Below are positions 34,490 to 44,400 of a DNA stretch of 64,000 bases, in pieces (the stretch's first letter is position 1; each line of letters starts with the position of its first letter). The stretch comes from Symbiodinium natans. Taxonomy: Eukaryota > Sar > Dinophyceae > Suessiales > Symbiodiniaceae. The DNA is taken from the NCBI GenBank assembly GCA_905221605.1, contig CAJNDS010000169.1, positions 1,016,304 to 1,080,303 on the forward strand. Direction: 5' to 3'. The notes beneath the pieces are model-generated. The model was not told where the DNA came from, made no database searches, and saw only the letters and a program-made list of their open reading frames with translations. The position numbers and the translations under genes are program-made.

Positions 34490-37400
34490 GCGGTGATCAT
34501 GGGGTTCTGCGTCGATCAAGCCAAGGGTGGCTCTGTAAGCAACTGGGTTTAGGGTTTAGGGTGCAGGGTTTAGGGTTTAGGGTTTTAGGGTTTTAGGGTT
34601 TGGGGTTTAGGGTTTAGATTTTAGGGTTCAGGCTTAGGGTTTTGCATTTAGGGTGATGTACTATCTGATTTGCCGGACGCAACTTCTACATTCGCAGAGC
34701 GTGAATGAAGAGCCGACTCGCTCGCGCGCAGCAGCTCTGCGCTCTTCGCCATGCAGTTGGCATACGGTTTAGGGTTTAGGGTTTAGGGTTTAGGGTTTAG
34801 GGTTTAGGGTTTAGGGTTCTCCTGAAGACAAGAGCTGAAACTGAAGCCCAAATGCTCTCGTGCAGGTCAGGAGACTTCTTTCGTCGCCTGGGCCAAGAAG
34901 CAGAAGACCCCGCCAGGACAGCTTATTCTGCTGAGGAGTCGGCAAGGAGAGCATTCTGAGCGTCAGAGTATTGTAGGGTTGTAAGAGGAGATGCACAGTG
35001 TATACCCCAAATACGGGGTGTCGTGGAAGGGATATGTCCACGTTGGAGAAGTAGCAGTGGCATGGGCTCAAGTGCCCTTGAACAAAAAAGCTCAACAATC
35101 CTTAAACCCTAAACCCTAAACCCTAAACCCTAAACCCTAAAATCTACGTTAACAAAATTTCTACATATCCTCCAGCCCGATGGGCCCCAAAGACCAGAAC
35201 CGGCGGAAGCCCAAGTGCCCATGCCAGGATACCTTCGGGCTTTCCTCGACTTCCTGAAGCAGGGAAGGCTACCGCGAACACCCCCCAAAACCCCCGGAGC
35301 CCAAACCCCCAAACAGAAACAACTAGACCTGAACCTCCATGAACAAACTAAAGCACCTTATGGGAGTTTAGGGTTCAGGGTTTGATAAGGCTCAGCCCGG
35401 GGGTTACGTTGGTGGGTTTAGGGCGGGATCTTCAGAGCTCAAGGCGATGTTGCCCACATGTTCTGCCTGTCGCATCCTCACACCTGCAACACGAAACCTC
35501 AGAACCCAAATCTTAACACCCCAAGCAAGTTGGAAGCCCCAAACCCGTCCTAAACCCCCCCCTAACACCCCCCCCCCCCCCCCCAAACCCTACAACCTAA
35601 ACCCTAAACCCTAACACCCCTATCAAAACCTATCAAGCCTTAGCACCTTCAAGCCCCACACCCCGAGCCCAGATTGAACATCCCCTAAATCATAAAACCT
35701 GCCAACCCTTAACACCTTAAAACCCTTAAAGCCCTTAACAACCCTTAAGAATTAAGAACCCTTTAAAAAAAACCTTAAAATTGAAACCCTCACAACCCCT
35801 TATAACCCTTCCCCCCCCCCTAAACCCTAAACCCTAAACCCTAAACCCTAAACCCTAAACCCTAAACCCTAAACCCTAAACCCTAAACCCTAAACCCTAA
35901 ACCCTAAACATCAGCCCAAGAGCCGTCGTTGGCGCAGGCGCGGGCAGCGGTCCCTGGATGGCCTCGTGGTGAAGACGCCCCGCCCGATGGCCCTGCGGCC
36001 CGGTCAGAGCCAGCAGGACACGAAAAAAATAGGGTTTAGGGAGGTTTCGGGTTTGGGGTTTCTAGGGTTTAGGGCTTAGGGTTTAGGGGTTCGGGGTTTA
36101 GGGTTCAGGGGTTCAGGGTGTAGGGTTGAGGGTTTCGGGTTTAATGGATGAACCCCAAAAAGTCCTAAGCCCTCCCGGGTTTAATGGATGAACCCCAAAA
36201 AGTCCTAACCCCTCCCTCAGGCTCGGGACGCACTTTGCGAAGAGGGCTTTTTGGGACGTAGGGTTCAGAAGAACATCGCGGGGATACTTGCCAACGGAAC
36301 CCCAAACCCCCAACTGTACAGCCTACAAACACTCGAGTTTTCGACATCTTCATGTCTAGGGCAGAAGCTTGGAGAAGTTCGCTGACCGAAGTTGTTGGAC
36401 TGTCTGAGTTCGGAGTAAGGGGAGCAACCCCCCCCCCCCCAAGGCCCCCTGCATGCCATCCCACCAAAAGAAGAACCGTAGCCCTACCCGAGCCCCACCT
36501 GCAGCACGCCCCAAACATGCTCTCAACGGCCGCAGCATCCCAGCTCCAAAATGCACTAAACCAAGCGCATGCCCCAAATCCCCGAGCCCCTCAAGCCCTG
36601 AGTCAAGATGAAAGAACCGAAAGAGAAACTCCATGACCCCAAACCCTGGCAACCCCAGCAGCCTAGCACCCTAGCTGGACCCTAAACCCCTAAACCCCTA
36701 AACCCCTAAACCCCTAAACCCCTAAACCCCTAAACCCCTAAACCCCTTAACCCCCTTAAACCCCCTTAAACCCCCTTAAACCGGCATAGGCATCAAAAAA
36801 AAAATAATAAGCATCAAAAAGAAAAATAATAGGGATCAATAAAAAAAAATAATAGGCATCAAAAAAAAAATAAGCCATCCGGCCCACCTGCGTGGTCCTC
36901 TGGTCCCGTGGTCCTCTGGTCCCGTGGTCCTCTGGTCCCGTGGTCCTCTGGTCCCGTGGTCCTCTGGTCCCGTGGTCCTCTGGTCCCGTGGTCCTCTGGT
37001 CCCGTGGTCCTCTGGTCCCGTGGTCCCCTGGTCTTGTGGTCCCCTGGTCCTCTGGTCCTCTGGTCTGCTTGTCTGTCCGCCTGGTCCTGCGGGTCCTATG
37101 CGTATAAATAAATCATTAAATTAGACAAATAAGTAAAAATCAATAAATATAAATATATATTATATACACACGATAGTGAAGGTCAACGTGTGTGTATATG
37201 TATGTATGTATGTATGTGCATATATATATATATATACATATTACATAATACACATTACATTACACCTTACCTATTATATACTATACATTATACATTATAT
37301 ATTATATATTATATATTATATATTGTATATGTATATGTATTATATTCTGTATTATGTATGTATCGTATATTATGTATTATGTATTATGTATTAATTATGT

Positions 37401-37651
37401 ATTATGAATTCTATATTATGTTTTATGTTTTATGTACTATGTATTATGAATTATATATTATATGTTTTATATTATGTATTCTGTATTATGTATTATGTGT
37501 TATGTATTATGTATTTATTATGTTACATATTTATTATGTCGTATGTACTATGTATTATATATTATCTATATATATATATATTAAATATTATTATAAATTG
37601 CTAATAATATAACTATATATATATGTATATATATATACATCTTATATATAT

Positions 37652-37692
<41 letters not shown>

Positions 37693-40600
37693 TTATTTAT
37701 TTATATTTTCATATTGTCGTACATTATATGATATGTGTATGTATATAAATAAGTAAATACAAATATGAAAAAATAAATAAACATAAATAAATAAATAAAT
37801 ATGTATATATTTATATATCGCATATTGTATATTATATGTCATATATTGCATATCATGTATTGTATATTGCATATTATATACTGCATATAATGCATAATAT
37901 AAAGTATATAATATAAAATATATACTGTATACATAATATACAGTATATAAAATATATAATATTATTTATTATTAATTAATTTATTATTTATGACTCATTA
38001 TATAGTATAGTTTATATATTATGTAGTATGTATTATATATTGTTCTTTGAAGCCATTGGAATGCAAAGAAAATGGAAGTTTTTTGCTTAAAACATGTAGA
38101 AGTAGAGTTTTTCCGATGGAAACATAGAGATAATAGAGGATTTCTCATGAAAACGTGAAGACAGTAGACGTTTTCTTGTGGGAGTATGAAGAAATAGAGG
38201 TTTTCCCATTGAAAGATCGAGAAACTAGAAGGTTTTCCAACCACTACCACCACTTCTACGCATCGTGCGAACATTGTTTGCAAATGGGGGGGGCTGCGCC
38301 CCCCCCAACCCCCCCGCTGTTTTTTTTAAGCTGTGCAAAGCGTGCTGCAAAGCCAAGTGGGGGGGTGTGGGGGGGGGGGGGGCTGCGCCAACCCCAACCC
38401 CGCCGCGTTTTTATCAAGCTGTGCCACTGCAAAGCGTGCTTTATGAATCTTGTTGAAGCCATTGGGCTACTAAAAGTTTAAGTTTTTCTTAAAATACATG
38501 CAAATAGAGGTTTTCCGATGGAAACATAGAGATGATAGAGGTTTCCTATGAAAACGTGAAGAAAATAGAGGTTTTCTTGTGGGAATATGAAGAAATAGAG
38601 GTTTTCCTATTAAAAGATCGAGAAAATAGAAGGTTTTCCAACCACTACCACCACCCACTACTACCCATCGTGCGAGCATTGTGTTTGCAAATGGGGGGGG
38701 GCTGCGCCCCCCCCCCCCAACCCCCCCCCCCGCCCAACCCCCCCCGCCCAACCCCCCCCCCCCCCCCAACCCCCCCCCCCAACCCCCCCCCCACCCCCCC
38801 CCCCAACCCCCCCCCCCCACCCCCCCCCCGCTGTATTCCAAGAGGAAAATAGGTTATTTTTTTTTGTTGATGCTTATTTATTTTTTTTTGATCCCTTGGG
38901 GTTATTTTTTTTTTGATGCTTATTTATTTTTTTTTTGATCCTTCACCCCCTTAAACCCCTAAACCCTTAAAACCCCAAATGCCAGAGGAGGATCCGCCGG
39001 CCGATGCCGGCGAAGGTCGAGGGCTCCGTTTCGACTTCCTGATGGCCCTGGAGGCCAGAGGGCTTAGGGCTTAGAGCTTAGGGCTTAGGGCTTAGGGCTT
39101 AGGGCTTAGGGTTTAGGGTTTAGGGTTTAGGGTTTAGGGCAGAGCGTTGTAAGTGTTCAGGGTTTATGGCTTAGAGTTTGCTTGGACTCAAGGGTTCATG
39201 GAGCTGTTTAGGGCTTAGAGTGGTGGGCTGAGGGTGTTGTGCAGTTTGAGGTTTAGGCGCAGGAGTTTCGGGGTTGAGAGCGACCGGTATACGATGCAGT
39301 CGTATGCAAGGGAGGGGGGCGAGTATTCCCTTTCTGGTGGGCTAGTTCCATGTGCAACGCCTCTCCCCTTTTTTGTTCCTAGGTTGCGCTGCCCCCGAAC
39401 CCTTTTGTTAAGTATTCCCATGACAGTAAATTGTAACATATCGGAAGTTTCATTTGTTGGGGGTGGGTGGCTGGGTGGAAGGTGTTAACTACCCTATTTT
39501 TGGGCGGGGGTTTAGATTCCCTCACAAACGCTTTCACCCTTGTTTAACCTAGGTTGATGGGCAACCTAAGTCAAGAGGGCTCACCCTAACCGTACACCCT
39601 ACACCCTAAACCCTAAGCCCTAAACCCTAACCCGAAACCCTAAACCCTAAACCCTAAACCCTAAACCCTAAAGCCTAAACCCTAAACCCTAAACCCTAAA
39701 CCCTAAACCCTAACCCGAAACCCTAAACTCAGAACCTCCCTCGCAAGGTCGTTGGTCCCGAGACCTTCGAGGTTGGGCCAGCGGACCTGGATGCAGAGGT
39801 GCCCAATAATTGGGGCTTCGGGTGTTTTTAGGGGCTTTAAGACTTTAAGGTTTAGGGTTTAGGTTTTAGGATTTAGGGTTTAGGGTTTAGGTTTTCGGAT
39901 TTAGGGTTTAGGGGCTTTAAGGCTTCTGAGGTTGAGGCCTGGGCTTGTCATCAGGGCTTTCGGATCCTTCGCGCACACCACGGACTTAGGATCCTCAGAG
40001 ATGAGATTCTCGGGGTTTTGGTCCATTATGAATAGAAGCTCAGCGGCTTCGGCTGAGCAGAATGTGACATCACATCCTTTCCGACAGTCATCCCTGCAAT
40101 GTACTACAAACACTAAAGCCCCCGAGAAGTCCCAGAAATTTCCCTACGCAAAAAAATCCTCAAATGATTTCAGGCTGAAATTCTCAGAACCCCCTCAGAC
40201 ATCCCTCCCCCCAAACCCGAAACCATCCTCAACCCTTAACCCTATAACCCTCCGAAACCTTAAAAAATGAAACACACCCTAAGCCCAAAATCCCTGAGGT
40301 ACCCATCCTGAACCCTAAACCATGCGAAACACCAAAAAGCACCCGAAGCCCAAAGTCCCGGAGGTACCTCACAAATCAACCTTAACCATCCTGAACCCTA
40401 TAACCATCCGAAACCCTAAAAAGCACCCTACAAAGCCCAAAGTCCCGGACGTACCCATCCTGACACCCTAAACCCCAAACCCCAAACCCCAAACCCTAAA
40501 CCCTAAACCCTAATTAAACCCTAAACCCTAGACCCTAAACCCTAAGAAGTCCTTGCAAGCCCACAGTCCGGAAGGTACCTCACACCCTCCGGGAAGCCGT

Positions 40601-40886
40601 GGCGCAGCACCGGGGCGCCACGCCGGCCCCCGGGGCTTCGCGCTGGCGGTGTCCGGGCTGGCGCAGTAAAGGGCTTTTCTGTCAGAGGTCTTCGAACTTG
40701 GGTTTAGGATTTGGGTTTCGGGTTTAGGGTTTAGGGTATAGGGTTTAGGGCTTAATGTTTAGGGTTTAGGGTTTCGGGTTTAGTGTCCCAGAGTAAAAGC
40801 CCATGTTGTTAAGGAATATTCCTTAAGCCCGGAGCCGGCTTGGTGGAAGGGAGTCTTTGGGTTCCGGGGCTGACTTGTTGAGGTGG

Positions 40887-40918
<32 letters not shown>

Positions 40919-43829
40919 TCCTCTTTCTCTCCCACCCTCAGAAGTAGGCGTGGAGAGAGACGGAGACGACGGAACAGCATCCCTCTCTCTCTCTCTCTGT
41001 TGTAATTGTTTTGTTTGGGGGTGGGGGTGCGGAGCATGTTCATGTAGGGCCAGCACTCCAGATTGATGGAGGCTCAAACGTGGTACAAGGTTCTAACAGA
41101 GCTCGGGTTTAGTAGTTCAAGAGTGCAGGATTCTCACGGGCGAGAATCCAAGGGCTGGGGGAAGCGGGGGCTGGGGGAAGCGGGGGGGGGTTCAAGAGGG
41201 CGTTCAGGTAGCTTACCGAGGAGTATTTGGGATGCCTAGACTACCACCCCCGAATCCCCCTTCTGCCTGACATCCATTCTACAGCATCCAAAATCAAGTC
41301 CTTAGAGCTGGGGCCCTCCCGTGGGCGGCACTGTCCGACTTTTCCTTTTACCCTTAACCTAAACCCTGATGTTGCACCCTCTTTAGTGTGGGCCCCCCCC
41401 CCCCTGAACAGTCGAGGCTGGAATTTGCTCTGTTTAGACGGCCCCGGGGGTTTATATGAGTTCAGCAGGGAGGAGTTTTGATAAGTTTAAATGGGGCAGC
41501 GATGCCCGGCAATCTTTTTAAAGGCGCGCCACGTGGAATTTTCTTACGGCGCCCGGGCGATTTGTCTTTAAAGAGGGACTTCCAAACAGTCAGGGTGTCC
41601 TGAATAATTCAGCCAAATTGTCTTCAAAGAGGGGGCCAAGACTAAAGGAGGTCCAACAGTAAGCCCTGAAGCGCTTCAGCAAGAAACCCTAAATCCAAGC
41701 CCGAGGTTTCCCGCAGCCTTGTATGCGGAAGTACTCCGCTGGCTGGACTGGGGCCCTGGTAAGATGACGTGGGGTCTTGCTCGGCACTTCTGGGGTTGTG
41801 GGTCTTCGAACCTGGGTCCGAAATATGGGAGTTTACGAGAATAAGGGGCCCCGAATATAGACCCCAAAATCATGGGATCCCTGTAAAATAAGAGGACCTC
41901 ATATATATATATATATATATAGACCCCAAAATAATGGGATCCCCCTTAGTACTAAGGACCCCAAGAAGGTACCCCAAATGTTGGACACCCCCCATATCAG
42001 ACACATCAGGCAGACCGCCACGGCGCGAAGGTACCCAGAAAGAGGAATCAGGAAGATGCCATATGGCAAACGCCACTCCCTCAGTCCTTCTGAGGCCATA
42101 AATCCCATGACGCTGTAAGAACAGCCTACTTGGGCACTCCAATGAACAAGCGGATCTTCTCCAATCATGGCTGCTGCTATGTTTCTACGCGGTATAGACA
42201 ATCCGATAAACCCGAAACAGCAGAGCGGAAATGGCCGGGTAGAGTGCGCAGGAGTGGAACCCGGACTTTCGGTGTCGAGTGGAACCGGTACCTGTTTGGG
42301 CACCTTGCCTGTACATATGTTTCATGTTGAGGGGTTGGACTACAGGGGCCTCCTCGAATCCTTAAAAAACCGTTAGCAATTAAACTGCAAACCCTCAACC
42401 TACCTTGGTTGCGACGAGCTTGAGCATCCAGACTGGATAACAGGGTTGCAAGACACGTGGGGTTGAGCTAAATGTGTTGCCTCCATAGAGCTCCAACTCA
42501 TAATGAGCTGACTTGCTGCCTGAAGCCCTACACGCATAATCCTCCGGATCTAAAGCCCGAAGCCCTTAGCCCATGTGATCTGAAGCCCTGCGCCAAAACA
42601 CATACCCCACTGGATCTGCTAAACCCTAAACCCTAAACCCTCTATAGCCGCAGCCCTCCGGATCCAAGGTGCTCAAGCGCTTGCCGGCATTCTCTGCAGC
42701 GGCTGAGCAGGCGGACTCGAATCTAGAAGCCCATATCTACTGTTTGCTCAAGAACCCCCCAAAAATAAGAATTATTCTTCCCTATAAGGGCAATAAGGGG
42801 ATCATTTAGTTGCTTTTCCTTTTTTGGGGTTCTTAAGCAAATAGTAGATATCGGGAGGCCCCCCAAAAGCCGACATTGGGTGCCCAAAGGGTTTAGGGGC
42901 TTTTGGGGCTTAGTAGCTGTGGGTTGAGGAGTATGATCTGATAAGGAACCCCCCCCCCCCCCCCCAAAAAAAAAAAAAAAAAAACCTTATTCCTAAACCC
43001 TAACCCCCCCCCTCCTGAGAGCTGGCTACGGTGAATCTCCGAGGTGCAAGCAGTGGCCGCGCTGCGGCTCTCTCTCGCAACAAAAAGGCCCCAGCCCCAG
43101 CAGTTTAGGGCTTAGGGTGCTAGGAAGTGCACGACCTAATGCGTGGATGCTGAGAACGTTGTATGTGAACAGGCAGCACTGTCAGCTGTGCAGAAGTGAA
43201 GAAACACTTATAGCATCTCACTCTGCTCCCCTGAACCCCAAAAGCCCTGCAAAGATCCTAAACACTTATAGCATCTCACTCTGCTCCCCTGAACCCCCAA
43301 AGCCCTGCGCAGACCCTAAACACTTATAGCATCTTACTCTGCTCCCCTGAAATCCCAAAAGCCCTGCACAGACCCTAATTTTGCTCCCCTGAACCCCAAA
43401 AGCCCTGCACAGACCCCAAACCCTGCATAAACCCTACGCCTTGCATAGACCCTAAGCCCTAAGCCCTCAACCCTAAACCCGAAACCCTAAACCCTAGAAC
43501 ATGAACCCTCAAGTCCTGCAAGCTGATGCTGCGATTGGGCCCAGCTGGTACCAGTGTGAGCATTTCGACGTTAGGTGCAGGATGAAAGTCCCAACCCTCA
43601 AAGCCTAGACCCTGTCACCTTAAACCCTGAACACTGAACACTGAACCCTGAACCCTAAGCCCTAAACCCTAAACCCTAAACCCTAAACCCTAAACCCTAA
43701 ACCCTAAACCCTAAACCTTCCCCCCCCCCCCCCCCAAAGGATCCCCTTAAAGAGCTGCTGCAGGCTGCTTGCGGAGCTCCCGAAGCCGGCGCCCGCTCCG
43801 TCGCCGGCGCAGCCTTCGGTGCCCATCAG
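34432..43829 (+). CDS. Candidate N-terminal exon set of the helicase gene
   Basis: Ten exon-like blocks on the same strand, listed below. Successive phases were checked and are compatible from 34489 through 39798 and plausible, less certain, from there to 44338. They include a recognisable GKFKG...FVAWAKKQK...FLDFLK module followed by polar and proline-rich segments. No HARP or zinc-finger signature could be assigned with confidence. Whether they belong to the helicase or to a separate upstream gene is inference. Confidence 0.45.
34745..34818 (+). repeat. TTTAGGG array
   Basis: About 8 units inside the intron 34490-34865. Confidence 0.93.
34866..34916 (+). CDS. candidate exon: QETSFVAWAKKQKTPP
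   Basis: 51 nt, AG|G acceptor, GA donor at 34917. It joins in phase to the previous exon. SFVAWAKKQK resembles the D-x-x-YV-x-W-x-x-x-Q element that follows G-[KR]-[YF]-[KR]-G in a small module known from some nucleases and related proteins. Confidence 0.7.
35228..35267 (+). CDS. candidate exon: YLRAFLDFLKQG
   Basis: Joins in phase to give KTPPGYLRAFLDFLKQG, completing the P-x-G-x-L-x-x-F-x-x-YL end of the same module. GC donor at 35268. Confidence 0.65.
35817..35909 (+). repeat. CCCTAAA array
   Basis: About 13 perfect units upstream of exon 35938. Confidence 0.95.
35938..36016 (+). CDS. candidate exon: basic linker RGQRSLDGLVVKTPRPM...
   Basis: 79 nt, AG|G acceptor, GA donor at 36017, in phase with the previous exon. 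Basic, low-homology sequence. CCCTAAA array upstream, TTTAGGG downstream. Confidence 0.5.
36137..36215 (+). repeat. 40-bp tandem duplication
   Basis: The segment containing TTTAATGGATGAACCCCAAA occurs twice with one difference. Confidence 0.9.
36678..36782 (+). repeat. CCCCTAAA 8-bp array
   Basis: Eight-base variant, then CCCCCTTAAA units. Confidence 0.9.
36782..36873 (+). repeat. A-rich tandem repeat (AATAATAGGCATCAAAAA-like)
   Basis: Four degenerate units separating the CCCCTAAA array from the 16-bp minisatellite. The complementary T-rich form recurs at about 38855-38938. Confidence 0.8.
36893..37080 (+). repeat. 16-bp minisatellite GGTCCTCTGGTCCCGT
   Basis: About 9-10 units. The unit length is not divisible by 3, so all three frames stay open and give spurious VLWSRGP-type ORFs. 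Confidence 0.95.
37090..38045 (+). repeat. AT-rich microsatellite desert
   Basis: TA, TATG, TTAT and TATTATG short repeats over about 950 bp, with no telomere repeats or exons. Tyr/Ile-rich ORFs here are artefacts. Confidence 0.93.
38049..38835 (+). repeat. Two tandem copies of a 406-bp unit built of small hairpin repeats
   Basis: GAAGCCATTGG starts at 38049 and 38455. Each copy holds four to five units with TAGAGGTTTTCC and GGAAAAC-type arms, a conserved CCAACCACTACCACCAC segment, and a GGGGGGCTGCGCCCCCC palindrome leading into C-rich sequence. Confidence 0.85.
38988..39053 (+). CDS. candidate exon: EDPPADAGEGRGLRFDFLMA
   Basis: 66 nt, 22 codons, AG|G acceptor, GC donor at 39054, phase 0. 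Unrecognised. Flanked by CCCTAAA and TTTAGGG. Confidence 0.55.
39590..39730 (+). repeat. CCCTAAA array
   Basis: About 17 units before exon 39748. Confidence 0.93.
39748..39798 (+). CDS. candidate exon: VVGPETFEVGPADLDAE
   Basis: 51 nt, 17 codons, AG|G acceptor and GT donor at 39799. Clear coding bias compared with the surrounding repeats. CCCTAAA upstream, TTTAGGG downstream. Function not recognised. Confidence 0.65.
40277..40585 (+). repeat. Degenerate repeat with AAGCCCAAAGTCCCGGAGGTAC core
   Basis: The core recurs at about 40282, 40347, 40437 and 40561 with changes, interspersed with CCCTAAA. Confidence 0.6.
40585..40666 (+). CDS. candidate exon: LREAVAQHRGATPAP
   Basis: High-GC non-repeat block between CCCTAAA (upstream) and TTTAGGG (downstream). 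The best frame reads LREAVAQHRG. Exact borders are unclear because the upstream GGTACCTCACACC motif belongs to a local repeat. Confidence 0.4.
40889..41000 (+). repeat. (CT)n microsatellites
   Basis: CT runs at 40889-40912 and 40983-40998 with unique sequence between. Arg/Glu or Ser/Leu ORFs are artefacts. Confidence 0.9.
41100..42640. other. Intron-like, no supportable exon
   Basis: Few telomere repeats, an (AT)n at 41903-41921 flanked by a 26-bp direct repeat (41856 and 41919), and copy 1 of the 76-bp repeat. Confidence 0.5.
42259..42334 (+). repeat. Dispersed 76-bp direct repeat, copy 1
   Basis: Identical to 46351-46426 except for one base. Contains TCGGTGTCGAGTGGAACCGG. Confidence 0.95.
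42669..42710 (+). CDS. candidate exon: VLKRLPAFSAAAEQ
   Basis: 42 nt, AG|G acceptor, GC donor at 42711, phase 0. A MITE-like element starts 22 nt downstream. Confidence 0.6.
42733..42851. mobile_element. MITE-like element, 119 bp, 26-bp TIRs
   Basis: ATATCTACTGTTTGCTCAAG... at the left and its complement ending AGTAGATAT at the right, two mismatches in 26. It sits in the intron just after exon 42669-42710. Confidence 0.8.
43022..43098 (+). CDS. candidate exon: LATVNLRGASSGRAAALSRN
   Basis: Non-repeat block after a poly-C tract (polypyrimidine-like) and before TTTAGGG-type repeats. Phase 0 is open. Borders are tentative. Confidence 0.42.
43203..43430 (+). repeat. 58-bp tandem repeat, three copies plus a partial
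   Basis: AACACTTATAGCATCTCACT starts at 43203, 43261 and 43319. A fourth copy keeps only the GCTCCCCTGAACCCCAAAAG part. Confidence 0.92.
43640..43735 (+). repeat. CCCTAAA array plus poly-C
   Basis: Units end in a C-run shortly before candidate exon 43764. Confidence 0.92.
43764..43829 (+). CDS. candidate exon: proline-rich LLAELPKPAPAPSPAQPSV
   Basis: AG|G acceptor after a CCCTAAA array and a C-run, GC-rich, followed by TTTAGGG from 43856. Two frames are open; the Pro/Ala-rich frame is preferred. It precedes helicase exon 1. Confidence 0.42.
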
Positions 43830-43855
43830 GGCTGCGAAGGCAGAAGGGCCTCAGT

Positions 43856-43970
43856 TTAGGGTTTAGGGTTTAGGTTTTAGGGGTTTAGGGTTTAGGGTGT
43901 AGGTTTAGGGTCTAGGGTTTAGGGTTTAGGGTTTAGGGTTTAGGGTTTAGGGTTTAGGGTTTAGGGCTAG
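43856..43970 (+). repeat. TTTAGGG array
   Basis: Follows candidate exon 43764-43829. Confidence 0.93.
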
Positions 43971-44337
43971 GATTCAGCTTGGTTGGTAGGTCTAGGGTTT
44001 AGAATTGTTAGCGTTCTGGAGGGTTTCGGGCTCTGAGGGTTTGTGGTTTGGGGTTTCGGGGGCTTGGGGTAGAGGAGCCGAGAATGTTGTAGGGGCCCTC
44101 TTGACCGAAAGCCCAAGCCCTCTTAAACCCACACGCCAAATAGCGTGGGCTTAGGGTTTACCCCAGCCTTCCTCAACTTTTAAAGGATCAAACTCCCCGA
44201 CCGACATGCTCCCTACACCGGAAATCCTCATCCCCCGTACGCACACGCCCTCGAAATCCTCAGCACCTTCAAGCATCCCAAAGACCATAAAAGCAACCCT
44301 AAACCCTAAACCCTAAACCCCTCAAGAAAACCCCGAG

Positions 44338-44400
44338 CCCTGGGGTGCCGGCAAGGCCATGGACTTATCGGGCTTGGCTGGGCAACTTCTTCCTTTCCAG
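44338..44400 (+). CDS. helicase exon 1: LSGLAGQLLPFQ
   Basis: Reads GKAMDLSGLAGQLLPFQ up to a GC donor at 44401. LLPFQ is the Q-motif-like entry of the SMARCAL1 helicase core. An alternative acceptor at 44354-44355 would start the exon at 44356 in the same phase. CCCTAAA repeats precede it and TTTAGGG repeats follow from 44463. Confidence 0.8.

Noticed and set aside
36893-37080. CRISPR-like array
   Set aside because: Units are contiguous with no unique spacers, and the genome is eukaryotic.
36892-37124. Three overlapping VLWSRGP-type ORFs
   Set aside because: Produced by the 16-bp minisatellite.
37176-37612. Tyr/Ile-rich ORFs up to 140 aa
   Set aside because: AT microsatellite; no complexity or motif.
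38470-38938. Pro-rich and Gly-rich ORFs
   Set aside because: Poly-C/poly-G sequence in the 406-bp repeat.
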